A stretch of DNA of 64,000 nucleotides, from the NCBI GenBank assembly GCA_016712525.1, contig JADJQX010000001.1, positions 2,565,501 to 2,629,500 of the forward strand. The letters are read 5' to 3'. Origin of the DNA: Myxococcales bacterium. Lineage in GTDB: Bacteria; Myxococcota_A; Polyangia; Polyangiales; Polyangiaceae. Below the pieces are notes generated by a model. It did no database searches, had not been told where the DNA came from, and saw nothing but the letters and a program-made list of their open reading frames with translations. This document shows, in pieces, positions 1 to 7,086 of this stretch (the stretch's first letter is position 1; each line of letters opens with the position of its first letter). The position numbers and the translations under genes were made by a program.

Positions 1-329
1 CCGAGCTTCGCCGGGACGTCGACGACGGTCAGCTCCGACTTCGGGGCGAGGTTGGCCGTGCTCGGCATGAGGAGCACGCCGACCACGGTGGGGGAGAGGG
101 CCTCGTGCGGCGCGGGCGCCATGCTCGCCGACGTGACGGGCGTCGGGCTCGGGGCGGTGCTCGCGAGCTTGGCCCCGACGAACGGCGCCGCGAGGACGAG
201 GGTCGCGCCCACGATGGCGGGCAGGGCGCGGCGGACGAGCCTCGCGTGGCCTCGCGTCTCCGTGGGCTCGGGGGGCTTGGTGCCGGGCAGCGCGACCGGG
301 GCCGCCGACGTGCGGTACGGGGTGGTCAT
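1..329 (-). CDS. HlyD-like membrane-fusion protein, N-terminal part (runs off window)
   Basis: Only the first 109 residues are present; the gene continues past the left edge. A short polar N-terminus is followed by a hydrophobic segment at about residues 36-53, a Pro/Ser/Thr-rich linker, then the start of a beta-rich stretch (VGVLLMPSTANLAPKSEL) that resembles the first half of a biotinyl-lipoyl domain in membrane-fusion proteins. The ATG at 329 overlaps the TGA of the upstream C39 ABC transporter (ATGA), so the two are translationally coupled. Its place directly after an exporter gene is the main reason for the call. It would be the second adaptor of this locus, the other being at 2933-3865. 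The family is inferred from a fragment. Confidence 0.6.
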   Translation of the reverse strand, partial: MTTPYRTSAAPVALPGTKPPEPTETRGHARLVRRALPAIVGATLVLAAPFVGAKLASTAPSPTPVTSASMAPAPHEALSPTVVGVLLMPSTANLAPKSELTVVDVPAKL

Positions 330-2785
330 GGCATCCTCCGAGGGAACCCCGCGGGCCATCCGGGGTAGGTGGGGAGCTCGTCGAGCGGGCTCGAAGGGGG
401 CGCCTCGAGCGACGGGGCGAAGCCTCCTCGGACGGCAGGGAGCCACTCGCCGTGCGCGTCGGTGCGGGCGGGCCTGGGCCTCGCGGGCGCGTGCCGTCGG
501 GTCGGGGGCTCGCCGTCGTCGTGGCGGTGCCGAGGGCGTCCCGTGCTCGCGCGCGTCGGGTTCGGTGCGCTCCCCATTTGCGCCTCGACGAGCCGCGCGT
601 AGTGGCCTCCGCGAGCGAGCAGCTCGGCGTGGGTGCCCGCCTCGACGAGCTCCCCCTCGTGCATCACCAAAATGCGATCCGCGCCCACCACCGTGCTGAG
701 CCGGTGCGCGATGAGGATCCGTGTGCACCGGAGACCGTCGAGGGAGCGCTGCACCGCGGCCTCCGTGATCGCATCGAGCGCGCTCGTGGCCTCGTCGAGG
801 AGGAGCACGGACGGTGCGGAGAGGAGCGCTCGCGCGAGGGCGATGCGCTGACGCTGGCCACCCGAGAGAGAGGCTCCACCGGCGACCACCGGGGTGTCGT
901 ACCCCATGGGCATCTTGCGGACGTCGCCGTCGATGCACGCGAGCTCGGCGGCAGCGACGACCCGCTCGAGCGAGGCCTGCGGCTCCGAGAGCGCGATGTT
1001 CGCCCGGATCGTCGAGCCGAACACGTGCGGGCGCTGCACGACCACGCCGAGCCGCCGCCGGAGGGACCGGAGCTCGAACGAGTCGAGCCTCTCGCCGTCG
1101 ACGAGCACACGCCCCTCCGAGGGCTCGTAGAGGCCGAGCAAGAGGCGCCCGAGCGTGGTCTTCCCGGAGCCGGAGCGGCCGACGATCGCGATGCACTCGC
1201 CCGCTCGCACGTGCACCGACACACCTTTGACCACCAAGGGAGACTTGTCGCCGTAGCGGAAGCTCACGTTCTCGAGGGTGAGATCTCCTCGGAATTTCGG
1301 CGCCGCGCGGAGGGGCTTCTTCGGATCTTGCTCGGGCGCCGTGCGCAAGACGTCTTCGATGCGCTCGAGCTGCACCTTGACCGTCTGGAGGCGCTGGAGC
1401 GTAGCGACGAGGTTGATGGCCGGGTGCACGAACCCGACGGCGAACGCCTCGGCCGACAGCATGGTCCCGAGGCCGATGCGGTGCTCCATGACCTCGTGGA
1501 CGCCGGACACGAGCAGCACCATCGGGCCGACGAGCCCGAGCGTGCCGAGCACGGCCTCCGAGAGGCTCGAGGTACCGCCTCGGCGGAGACCGACGTTGAG
1601 CACGTCGACGTAGAGCGACGCCCACTTTTGGGACGCGGCGTGCTCGGCGCCGCTCGCCTTGAGCGACTCCATCCCGGCCAATAGCTCCGAGAGCGCGTTC
1701 TGCGCCTCGGTCTGCTTCGCGATCGAGCTCGACGAGGCCTCGCGCAGCTTCTTTCGTGACACCACGTACACGAGGGCCTGGACGGCCACGATGGCGAGCG
1801 CCGTCGCGGCCATGGGGAGGCTCATGGCCGCCAAGAGCGCGAGGTGCACGACGACCAAGAGCCCGTCGATCGCCCCGGAGAGCACGGCCCCCGAGACCAC
1901 CTCGCGGATCTGCTGGACGCTCCCGATGCGGAGCTGGAGATCGGCGGCCTGGCGGCGCTCGAAGAACGCGTACGGGAGGCGCATCATGTGATCGACGAAG
2001 CCGAGCGTGAGCTTGGCGTCGAAGCGCGTGCGGAGGTGCAAGAGGAGCTGAGCGCGTGTGAGGGTCGCGACGAAGTGGAAGGCGACGGCCACGACGAGGC
2101 CCACGACGAGCACCGTGAGCAGGTGCCGATCGTCCCGGGGGACCACGCGATCGACGAGGCGCCCGTTCACGAGCGGGAGGAGCAGCGCGATGCCTTGGAG
2201 GAAGAGCGAGAGCCCCGCGATGCGCACCCAGTCGCGGTCCCCGGCGAGCAGGCCGGCGAGGCGCTTCGCCGTCTCGCTGTCTTCCTTCTTCGACGTGACG
2301 AAGAGGTCGTCTTTCTCGAAGAGCAGCGCGATGCCCGAGAACGAGCGCCGGGCTTCGTCGAGCGTCACCTTGCGCCGGCCGAACGCCGGATCCACGAGGC
2401 GTACCTGGCCGTCCTCGACGCCCTCGAGCACGAGGAAGTGGCACATGTCCCAGTGGAGGATCGACGCGGAGGGGAGATCGGCGAGATCCTCGACCTCGAC
2501 GCGCACCGCGCGACCACGGAGGCCGTACACGGAGGCCGTCTCGACGATCGCCCTCGCCGTGACGCCGTCGCGGCCGATCGCCATGGCGTCGCGGAGCGCG
2601 TGCAGCGGCACGTTGCGCCCGAAGGAGCCGAGCACCATCGCGAGCGACGCGGCGCCGCAGTCGGTCGCGGCGGTCTGGCGAACCTCCGGGATGCGTGCGG
2701 GGGTGAGCGCGCGCCCGAGCTTCGCGAGGACGGGGAAACGCTCGCGCAGGTCGCTTGTGTCGATCTCGAGCCCTTGAGCGGACAT
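326..2785 (-). CDS. Peptidase-containing ABC transporter (C39 domain, bacteriocin-type exporter)
   Basis: This 819-residue protein has the three modules of PCAT exporters, which cut double-glycine leaders in the cytoplasm and pump out the cargo. The C39 peptidase occupies about residues 30-150, with oxyanion Gln37, catalytic Cys43 (ATDCGAASL), His116 (CHFLVLEG) and Asp132 (VDPAFG). A six-helix membrane domain follows at about 180-470. The nucleotide-binding domain has Walker A GRSGSGKTT near residue 537, signature LSGGQRQR near 643 and Walker B VLLLDEATS. An Arg/Pro-rich tail of about 85 residues is unusual and may be dispensable. Likely substrates are the two double-glycine-leader proteins at 5417-5842 and 6026-6709. 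The ATG at 2785 lies only a few bases after the predicted sigma-54 start site. Its TGA overlaps the next gene. Confidence 0.92.
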   Translation of the reverse strand: MSAQGLEIDTSDLRERFPVLAKLGRALTPARIPEVRQTAATDCGAASLAMVLGSFGRNVPLHALRDAMAIGRDGVTARAIVETASVYGLRGRAVRVEVEDLADLPSASILHWDMCHFLVLEGVEDGQVRLVDPAFGRRKVTLDEARRSFSGIALLFEKDDLFVTSKKEDSETAKRLAGLLAGDRDWVRIAGLSLFLQGIALLLPLVNGRLVDRVVPRDDRHLLTVLVVGLVVAVAFHFVATLTRAQLLLHLRTRFDAKLTLGFVDHMMRLPYAFFERRQAADLQLRIGSVQQIREVVSGAVLSGAIDGLLVVVHLALLAAMSLPMAATALAIVAVQALVYVVSRKKLREASSSSIAKQTEAQNALSELLAGMESLKASGAEHAASQKWASLYVDVLNVGLRRGGTSSLSEAVLGTLGLVGPMVLLVSGVHEVMEHRIGLGTMLSAEAFAVGFVHPAINLVATLQRLQTVKVQLERIEDVLRTAPEQDPKKPLRAAPKFRGDLTLENVSFRYGDKSPLVVKGVSVHVRAGECIAIVGRSGSGKTTLGRLLLGLYEPSEGRVLVDGERLDSFELRSLRRRLGVVVQRPHVFGSTIRANIALSEPQASLERVVAAAELACIDGDVRKMPMGYDTPVVAGGASLSGGQRQRIALARALLSAPSVLLLDEATSALDAITEAAVQRSLDGLRCTRILIAHRLSTVVGADRILVMHEGELVEAGTHAELLARGGHYARLVEAQMGSAPNPTRASTGRPRHRHDDGEPPTRRHAPARPRPARTDAHGEWLPAVRGGFAPSLEAPPSSPLDELPTYPGWPAGFPRRMP

Positions 2786-2797
2786 GAGAGCCTCTTT

Positions 2798-2813
2798 TGC
2801 AACCGAAGGGCCA
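2798..2813 (-). promoter_or_regulatory. Sigma-54-type -24/-12 promoter of the C39 ABC transporter
   Basis: Read on the minus strand, TGGCCC and TTGCA are separated by exactly five bases, one mismatch from the TGGCAC-N5-TTGCW consensus. The predicted start site (about 2787) would leave almost no leader before the ATG at 2785, so either the transcript is nearly leaderless or the site is fortuitous. The same geometry occurs at the tolC gene, which favours it being real. Confidence 0.5.
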
Positions 2814-2932
2814 ACCGAGGGGACGCCGGTGCGGTCAAAAAGTGACGTGATTTCGGAGTGTTGAGGGCATGAGCCCGAACGTCACCCCGGGTCGAACGCG
2901 GACCGTGATCGAAAGCTTCACCCCGCCTCGGG

Positions 2933-3865
2933 CTAAGGGAGCACGGCCCGGAGCGCGGGGAGGAGCGTCACGAGCAGAGGCTCGCGACGGACGCGGATCT
3001 CGGCGGTCCCGGTGAGGCCGTCGAAGTATCCGTAGGGGTGGCCGTTCGATTGGAACGACGAGGCGGGCAGCTTCGCGCGAACGAGCACCTTGGCGCCCGG
3101 CTGGAGGGAGACCGCTCCCTCGCGCTCTTGCCCGAGCACACGCTGAGCCTCGAGCGGGCCGACGGCCTCCGAGGAGACGTCGGACACGACCATGTCTTGG
3201 TACTCGTAGCGAAAGCCGTCGAGCTCGAAGCGCACCTTCTGCCCCTCGCGGAGCATGGGGAGGTACTCGGCGGAGACGAGCATGACGAGCGAGGCCTTCG
3301 CGCCTTCACTCGGGGTCACCGTGGCGATCACGTCGCCGGGGCCCACGTGGTGGCCCACCTGGGCGCGTACGTCGCTCACGATCCCCGCGATCGTCGCGCG
3401 CACGTAGCGGCTCTCGACCGCATTTTTTGCCTGATCGCGGCGCGCGCGCAGCGCCACGACGGCCTGCTTCGTGCTCGCGTCGTTGGGGTCACGCAGCATT
3501 TTGGCGAGCAGGAGCTCGAGCTCCGACTCGGCGCGGTGGAGCTCGGCGCGCTCGTCCGTGTCGCTCATGTGGGCGAGCACGGCACCCGCGAGGACCGACT
3601 GCCCGGGGGTGACGCTCACTGCGTCGATCGTGCCCTGCCCGAGCGCCGTCACGACCCGTCGACCGTCGATGCGGACGACGGCCGCGCCCTTCGCGTACTC
3701 GTCGACCCCGAAGAGGCTCGCGAAGAGGAAGCCGACCACGGCCGCGATCGCCACGACCTTGACGGCCACGGTCTCCCAGCGGCGCTCGAAGCGGAGGATG
3801 TCGCCGCGCTCCTTCGTACCCTCGTGGGCTTGCACGGCTTCTTGGCGAAAGAGCCCCATCGTCAT
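2933..3865 (-). CDS. HlyD-family membrane-fusion (periplasmic adaptor) protein
   Basis: A 310-residue adaptor. A cytoplasmic tail of about 33 residues is followed by one membrane span (about 34-52), a first lipoyl half (GTIDAVSVTPGQSVLAGAVL), a short alpha hairpin at about 105-150, a second lipoyl half (AGIVSDVRAQVGHHVGPGDV) and a C-terminal beta-barrel region. It would bridge an inner-membrane ABC exporter to a TolC channel. The ATG at 3865 overlaps the TGA of the tolC-like gene (ATGA); a second in-frame ATG at 3859 is possible. The hairpin is short for the family. Confidence 0.85.
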   Translation of the reverse strand: MTMGLFRQEAVQAHEGTKERGDILRFERRWETVAVKVVAIAAVVGFLFASLFGVDEYAKGAAVVRIDGRRVVTALGQGTIDAVSVTPGQSVLAGAVLAHMSDTDERAELHRAESELELLLAKMLRDPNDASTKQAVVALRARRDQAKNAVESRYVRATIAGIVSDVRAQVGHHVGPGDVIATVTPSEGAKASLVMLVSAEYLPMLREGQKVRFELDGFRYEYQDMVVSDVSSEAVGPLEAQRVLGQEREGAVSLQPGAKVLVRAKLPASSFQSNGHPYGYFDGLTGTAEIRVRREPLLVTLLPALRAVLP

Positions 3866-5193
3866 GATTTGTCGGTCTCCGTGAGGATTTTGGCGCGGCC
3901 GGTGGCGACGAGGAGGCGCGCCTTGGCGAGGGTCTCGGTGAGCTCGGCGCGGAGCTTCTCGGTGCGCGCGGCGATGTCGGCGCTCTCCGCGTCGTAGAGC
4001 TCGACGGGGGTCGACAGCCCTTGGACGTAGCGTGCCTGCACGACGGCGTAGACCGAGGCGGCGAGGTCCGCGGCCTTCTTCGCGTGGGTGAGCTGCTCGC
4101 CGACCGTGCGCACCGCGCTCGCGGCCACCGAGGCCTCGCGCTTCGCGTCCAAGACGGCCTTTTCGGCGAGGGCGTCGGCGTGTTTGGCCTCGGCGCGCGC
4201 GGCCCCCGTCGCGCTCGGGATGGCCATGTCGAAGATCGGGACCGAGATCACGAGCGAGCCGTGGGCCGTGCGTGCGGTGAGCACGGCGTCGTTCCGGTCG
4301 ACGTACGCGAACCTGTACGTGGCGTCGCCGTGGAGGGCGATCGTGGGAAAATACCGGGACGACGTGGCCTCGGCCTCGGCGGCCCTCGCGTCTGCGACCG
4401 CACGCGCGGCGGAGGGGAGGGGGCCCTTTGCGGCGTCGACTTCGGCGCGCGCCGCGTTCGCGTCGACCTCGAGCGAGGGGACCTTGCCCTCTCCGATCGT
4501 GCTCGCGTCGACCCCGAGCAGCACCGCGAGCTCGGCGCGGCTGTCGGCGGCGGACACCTCGGCGACGGCCGCGTCACGCCGAGACGACTCGAGCCGCTGG
4601 AGCGCGCGGAGCTCCTCGATCGGCGGCTGAAGCCCCGATTTGGCGAGGGCCTTCGCGATCGTGGCGAGGCGCTCGCGGTTCGCGACCGTGGCTTTGGTGA
4701 GATCGACGAAGCGCCGCCGATACACGTAGTTGAGGTACGTCGTGGTGACGTCGGCGATCGTCGCGGCCATCGAAGCGGCCTCGTGCGCCTCGGCGGCGCG
4801 AAGGCCCTCGTCGGCGGCGCGTGCGGCGTTCGACGTACGGCCGAAATCCCAGAGCGTCCATCGCAAGGACACCCCGCCCGACGCCGAGAGCTGGCTGTTC
4901 TGGTACACGAAGACCTGGTCGCTCGGAGGCGGCGCGGCCTGCGTGTCTCGCACGGTCGACGCGTTGCCCGCGAGCTGCGCGGTGAGCGTCGGGTAGTAGG
5001 CCGCGCGGGAGAGCGAGGTCTTCTCGTCGGCGGTCGCGCGAGCAGCCTTCGCCGCCATGATCGCCGGCGCGCGTGACATCGCCCGCGAGAGCGCTTCTCC
5101 GAGAGTCCACGGCTTACCCTCGGCGCGCGCGTCGTGGGCGACGAGCGCGAAGGCGCAAGTGAGCGCGACCGAGGCGAGGCGTGTGGTGTTCAC
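3862..5193 (-). CDS. TolC-family outer membrane efflux protein
   Basis: With a GTG start at 5193 the protein is 443 residues, the usual TolC length. It begins with NTTRLASVALTCAFALV, a signal peptide ending near AHDARA-EG, followed by the canonical opening WTLGEALSRAMSRAPAI. Long Ala/Glu/Arg-rich helices repeat in two halves, as expected for the outer membrane efflux protein domain; the second half ends with YVQGLSTPVELYDAESADIAA. The open frame extends further upstream, but that extension lacks a signal peptide at its front and crosses the promoter. It is the first gene of an operon with the HlyD-like adaptor and probably supplies the outer channel for the C39 exporter. Confidence 0.88.
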   Translation of the reverse strand: MNTTRLASVALTCAFALVAHDARAEGKPWTLGEALSRAMSRAPAIMAAKAARATADEKTSLSRAAYYPTLTAQLAGNASTVRDTQAAPPPSDQVFVYQNSQLSASGGVSLRWTLWDFGRTSNAARAADEGLRAAEAHEAASMAATIADVTTTYLNYVYRRRFVDLTKATVANRERLATIAKALAKSGLQPPIEELRALQRLESSRRDAAVAEVSAADSRAELAVLLGVDASTIGEGKVPSLEVDANAARAEVDAAKGPLPSAARAVADARAAEAEATSSRYFPTIALHGDATYRFAYVDRNDAVLTARTAHGSLVISVPIFDMAIPSATGAARAEAKHADALAEKAVLDAKREASVAASAVRTVGEQLTHAKKAADLAASVYAVVQARYVQGLSTPVELYDAESADIAARTEKLRAELTETLAKARLLVATGRAKILTETDKS

Positions 5194-5205
5194 GTCGACG
5201 ATCTC

Positions 5206-5221
5206 AGCAACCCGTGTGCCA
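5206..5221 (-). promoter_or_regulatory. Consensus sigma-54 promoter of the tolC-hlyD operon
   Basis: The minus strand reads TGGCACACGGGTTGCT, a perfect TGGCAC-N5-TTGCW -24/-12 element. The predicted transcription start (about 5195) lies 2 bases before the GTG start of the TolC-like gene, which suggests a nearly leaderless mRNA. No enhancer-binding protein gene is present in the window. Confidence 0.75.
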
Positions 5222-5373
5222 CGAGGGGCGAGCGTGATGCGTAGACCTCCGTGTCTATCCTCATGGTCCGGCATCCCCTTCGGATCCATCCCGAGCCCCC
5301 ACCGGTGATCACTTCGATCACGAAGAAATGCGGGGAACTCTTCATGATTTCGCAGGTCTTTGGCTGCCGATGC

Positions 5374-5389
5374 TGGCACGCGCGCTGCA
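5374..5389 (+). promoter_or_regulatory. Sigma-54 promoter of double-glycine-leader gene 1
   Basis: TGGCACGCGCGCTGCA matches TGGCAC-N5-TTGCA with one mismatch. The predicted start is near 5400. The short leader then carries AAGGAG at 5402-5407, ten bases before the ATG at 5417. The same 16 bases, plus flanking bases, recur in front of the second leader-peptide gene at 6736-6751. Confidence 0.78.
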
Positions 5390-5416
5390 CTTCGTCGGTG
5401 CAAAGGAGCTCCGACC

Positions 5417-5842
5417 ATGCGCCAACCCAAGACGTTTCCCTCCCTCGACCCGCAGGCGCTCGACCGCGTCACCGGGGGCCTCAAGCTCGATGGAATTCCG
5501 GAGAGCACGAACATCGAAGACCGACGCCCCCAGTGGGCAGGCGGCCCCGTCCCGAACGACGTTTGGCAGAAGGAGCAAGACGATATCGCGCGCGAACGCG
5601 ACGAGCGCGAACGGACCTGCGACGAGAACGACCCCTACGGCGACGAGGACGCCTCCATGGACGACGACGGTGCGGGCGAGCGTGACGGCGATCTCGGAGG
5701 AGGCCGCACCGACCAGGGGAACGACGAGGGCGGCGGCAACGAAGGCGACTACGGCAGCGAAGGCGAGGGCGGCGACTACGGCGGCGACGGAGGTGGGGAC
5801 TACGGCGGCGACGGAGGTGGGGACTACGGCGGCGAGTGGTAG
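5417..5842 (+). CDS. Double-glycine-leader secreted protein 1 (Gly/Asp/Tyr-rich)
   Basis: A 141-residue protein. The first 21 residues look like a class II bacteriocin-type leader (FPSLDPQALDRVTGG) with the double Gly where a C39 peptidase would cut. The mature part of about 120 residues is hydrophilic and acidic, has one Cys, and ends in a DYGGDGGG octapeptide repeat encoded by 24-bp units (5774-5836) before a final GEW. The ATG at 5417 is chosen because AAGGAG sits ten bases upstream and the sigma-54 promoter lies just before it; the frame is open further upstream. The partner exporter is encoded at 326-2785. Function is unknown: the core is unlike a small pore-forming bacteriocin and could be structural, calcium-binding or an unmodified effector. 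Confidence 0.8.
   Translation: MRQPKTFPSLDPQALDRVTGGLKLDGIPESTNIEDRRPQWAGGPVPNDVWQKEQDDIARERDERERTCDENDPYGDEDASMDDDGAGERDGDLGGGRTDQGNDEGGGNEGDYGSEGEGGDYGGDGGGDYGGDGGGDYGGEW
5774..5836 (+). repeat. 24-bp tandem repeat in leader-peptide gene 1
   Basis: Two full copies of a 24-bp unit encoding DYGGDGGG (5774-5797, 5798-5821) plus a 15-bp partial third copy, all in frame. The period equals that of the longer array in the second leader-peptide gene. Confidence 0.85.
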
Positions 5843-5865
5843 CCCCACCGAGGTGGAGTCGATCT

Positions 5866-5899
5866 GGGCGATCGTGCGATGGCACGGTCGCCCTTTTTT
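5866..5899 (+). terminator. Intrinsic terminator after leader-peptide gene 1
   Basis: A 12-bp stem (GGGCGATCGTGC with GCACGGTCGCCC, one G-U pair) and a four-base loop are followed by six T residues. It lies 24 bases after the stop codon. Confidence 0.88.
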
Positions 5900-5966
5900 C
5901 TTCGGGCGGTGCTCGTGCGGAAGGAGGGGCTATTCCTGCGGTCGCGTCTTCGATGGAACCAACGGC

Positions 5967-5992
5967 AAAAGCCCACCCGTTTCCGGATGGGC
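5967..5992 (-). terminator. Intrinsic terminator after leader-peptide gene 2
   Basis: On the minus strand GCCCATCCG, a GAAA loop and CGGGTGGGC form a 9-bp stem followed by TTTT. It lies 34 bases after the stop of the convergent gene that ends at 6026, so each substrate gene has its own terminator. Confidence 0.82.
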
Positions 5993-6025
5993 CTTGCTCG
6001 TACTCTCGTCGGGGCTCGCGCTCTC

Positions 6026-6709
6026 TTACGCCTCGTAGACGTCGCCGCCGCCATCCCCGCCGAAGTCGCCTTCGTTGCCGTAGCCGCCGTCGCCTGCGTT
6101 GCCGTAGCCGCCGTCGCCTTCGTTGCCGTAGCCGCCGTCGCCTTCGTTGCCGTAGCCGCCGTTGCCCTCGTTGCCGTAGCCGCCGTCGCCCTCGTTGCCG
6201 TAGCCGTCGTCGCCCTCGTTGCCGTAGCCGCCGTCGCCCTCGTTGCCGTAGCCGCCGTCGCCCTCGTTGCCGTAGCCGCCGTCGCCCTCGTTGCCGTAGC
6301 CGCCGTCGCCCTCGTTGCCGTAGCCGCCGTCGCCCTCGTTGCCGTAGCCGCCGTCGCCCTCGTTGCCGTAGCCGCCGTCGCCGGAGCTCGCGTCCGCGCC
6401 ATCTTCGGTCGATGAGCTCGCATTCGCAGGGGCCTCACCGGCTTCGCCACGTTGCTGCCCGCCCATGTCGCCCGGCGCGCCGAAGCCGCCGGGGTCGCCG
6501 AGCGGCTCGAGCGGAGGGCCCTTGTACTCCCAGTTCAGCGCGCCTCGCACGGCCTCGAATGCTCCCATGGCGCCTCGCACGGCGGCAGCAGGGTTCATCG
6601 CGGCCGCTCCGACCGCTCCTGCCAGCGGTGGGATGAACTGCACGAATCCACCCGAGACCTGGTCGAGTGCGGCGTCGTCGATGGGGCGAAACTTCGAGTG
6701 CATGCTCAT
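6026..6709 (-). CDS. Double-glycine-leader secreted protein 2 with 13 GDGGYGNE repeats
   Basis: A 227-residue protein. The N-terminus carries a leader (FRPIDDAALDQVSGG, residues 7-21) that aligns with that of gene 1 and ends in double Gly. After the predicted cut come an Ala/Gly-rich amphipathic part (about 22-60), a Gly/Pro/Ser linker, then 13 consecutive octapeptides of the type GDGGYGNE (110-213) and a tail of GDFGGDGGGDVYEA. The ATG at 6709 is preceded by GGAGG at about 9 bases; an in-frame ATG two codons on is an alternative. It is transcribed from its own sigma-54 promoter and is convergent with gene 1. The Asp/Asn-Gly pattern recalls calcium-binding or adhesive Gly-rich proteins, but the 8-residue period is not the RTX nonapeptide. 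The function is inferred only as an exported substrate. Confidence 0.82.
   Translation of the reverse strand: MSMHSKFRPIDDAALDQVSGGFVQFIPPLAGAVGAAAMNPAAAVRGAMGAFEAVRGALNWEYKGPPLEPLGDPGGFGAPGDMGGQQRGEAGEAPANASSSTEDGADASSGDGGYGNEGDGGYGNEGDGGYGNEGDGGYGNEGDGGYGNEGDGGYGNEGDGGYGNEGDDGYGNEGDGGYGNEGNGGYGNEGDGGYGNEGDGGYGNAGDGGYGNEGDFGGDGGGDVYEA
6071..6382 (-). repeat. 24-bp tandem repeat array, 13 units
   Basis: Thirteen contiguous in-frame 24-bp units encode GDGGYGNE and close variants (GDDGYGNE, GNGGYGNE, GDGGYGNA). Most units are nearly identical at the nucleotide level, pointing to recent expansion and likely length variation between strains. Confidence 0.95.
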
Positions 6710-6735
6710 GGTCGTGACCTCCGAGACGACGGAAG

Positions 6736-6751
6736 TGCAGCGCGCGTGCCA
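6736..6751 (-). promoter_or_regulatory. Sigma-54 promoter of leader-peptide gene 2
   Basis: The minus strand reads TGGCACGCGCGCTGCA, identical to the element at 5374-5389. The spacing to the start codon is 26 bases, against 27 at the other gene, and a purine-rich ribosome site lies between in both. Confidence 0.78.
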
Positions 6752-7086
6752 GCGCGAAAACCCGAGAAAACGCGATCGTCGCGCGGGGTGATCTGGGTTT
6801 GCGTCCGTTCGCTCGGAGGATCCACGCGTGCCGTGCGCTCGCCGGGGCCTCGCCGCGGTCGGCCGACCGACGCGATTTCCTCGAGGATTCGAGGCGTGTG
6901 AGCCCGCGGATCATGGGGCGGCGCGCGCGCCCGGGGTCGGCGACGATGCGTGCGGTCCGTCCAGACGCGCCGTGGCCGAGTGCGACATGTCGTACCGCTT
7001 CCGCGCGGGGCCGTGGGCTTCGGGCGAACATTTCTTGTACGCTCGTCGTGGGCGGCGCGTCGAACGTGGCCTCCCGAGGAGGCTCC
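6752..7086. other. Gene-free stretch between leader-peptide gene 2 and the AgmX-like gene
   Basis: No convincing gene lies here. The frame of the AgmX-like gene is open through it, but the composition is Arg/Pro-rich with no domain signal. It should hold the upstream activator sites of the sigma-54 promoter at 6736-6751 and the promoter of the next gene; I cannot place either. Confidence 0.5.

Noticed and set aside
5194..5514. N-terminal extension of the TolC-like gene
   Set aside because: It would hide the signal peptide and cross the consensus sigma-54 promoter at 5206-5221.
6071..6382. Regular repeats considered as a CRISPR array
   Set aside because: The units are contiguous, have no spacers and translate in frame to GDGGYGNE.
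6799..7086. N-terminal extension of the AgmX-like gene
   Set aside because: Arg-rich, no domain signal, and a GTG with GAGGAGG upstream explains the start at 7087.
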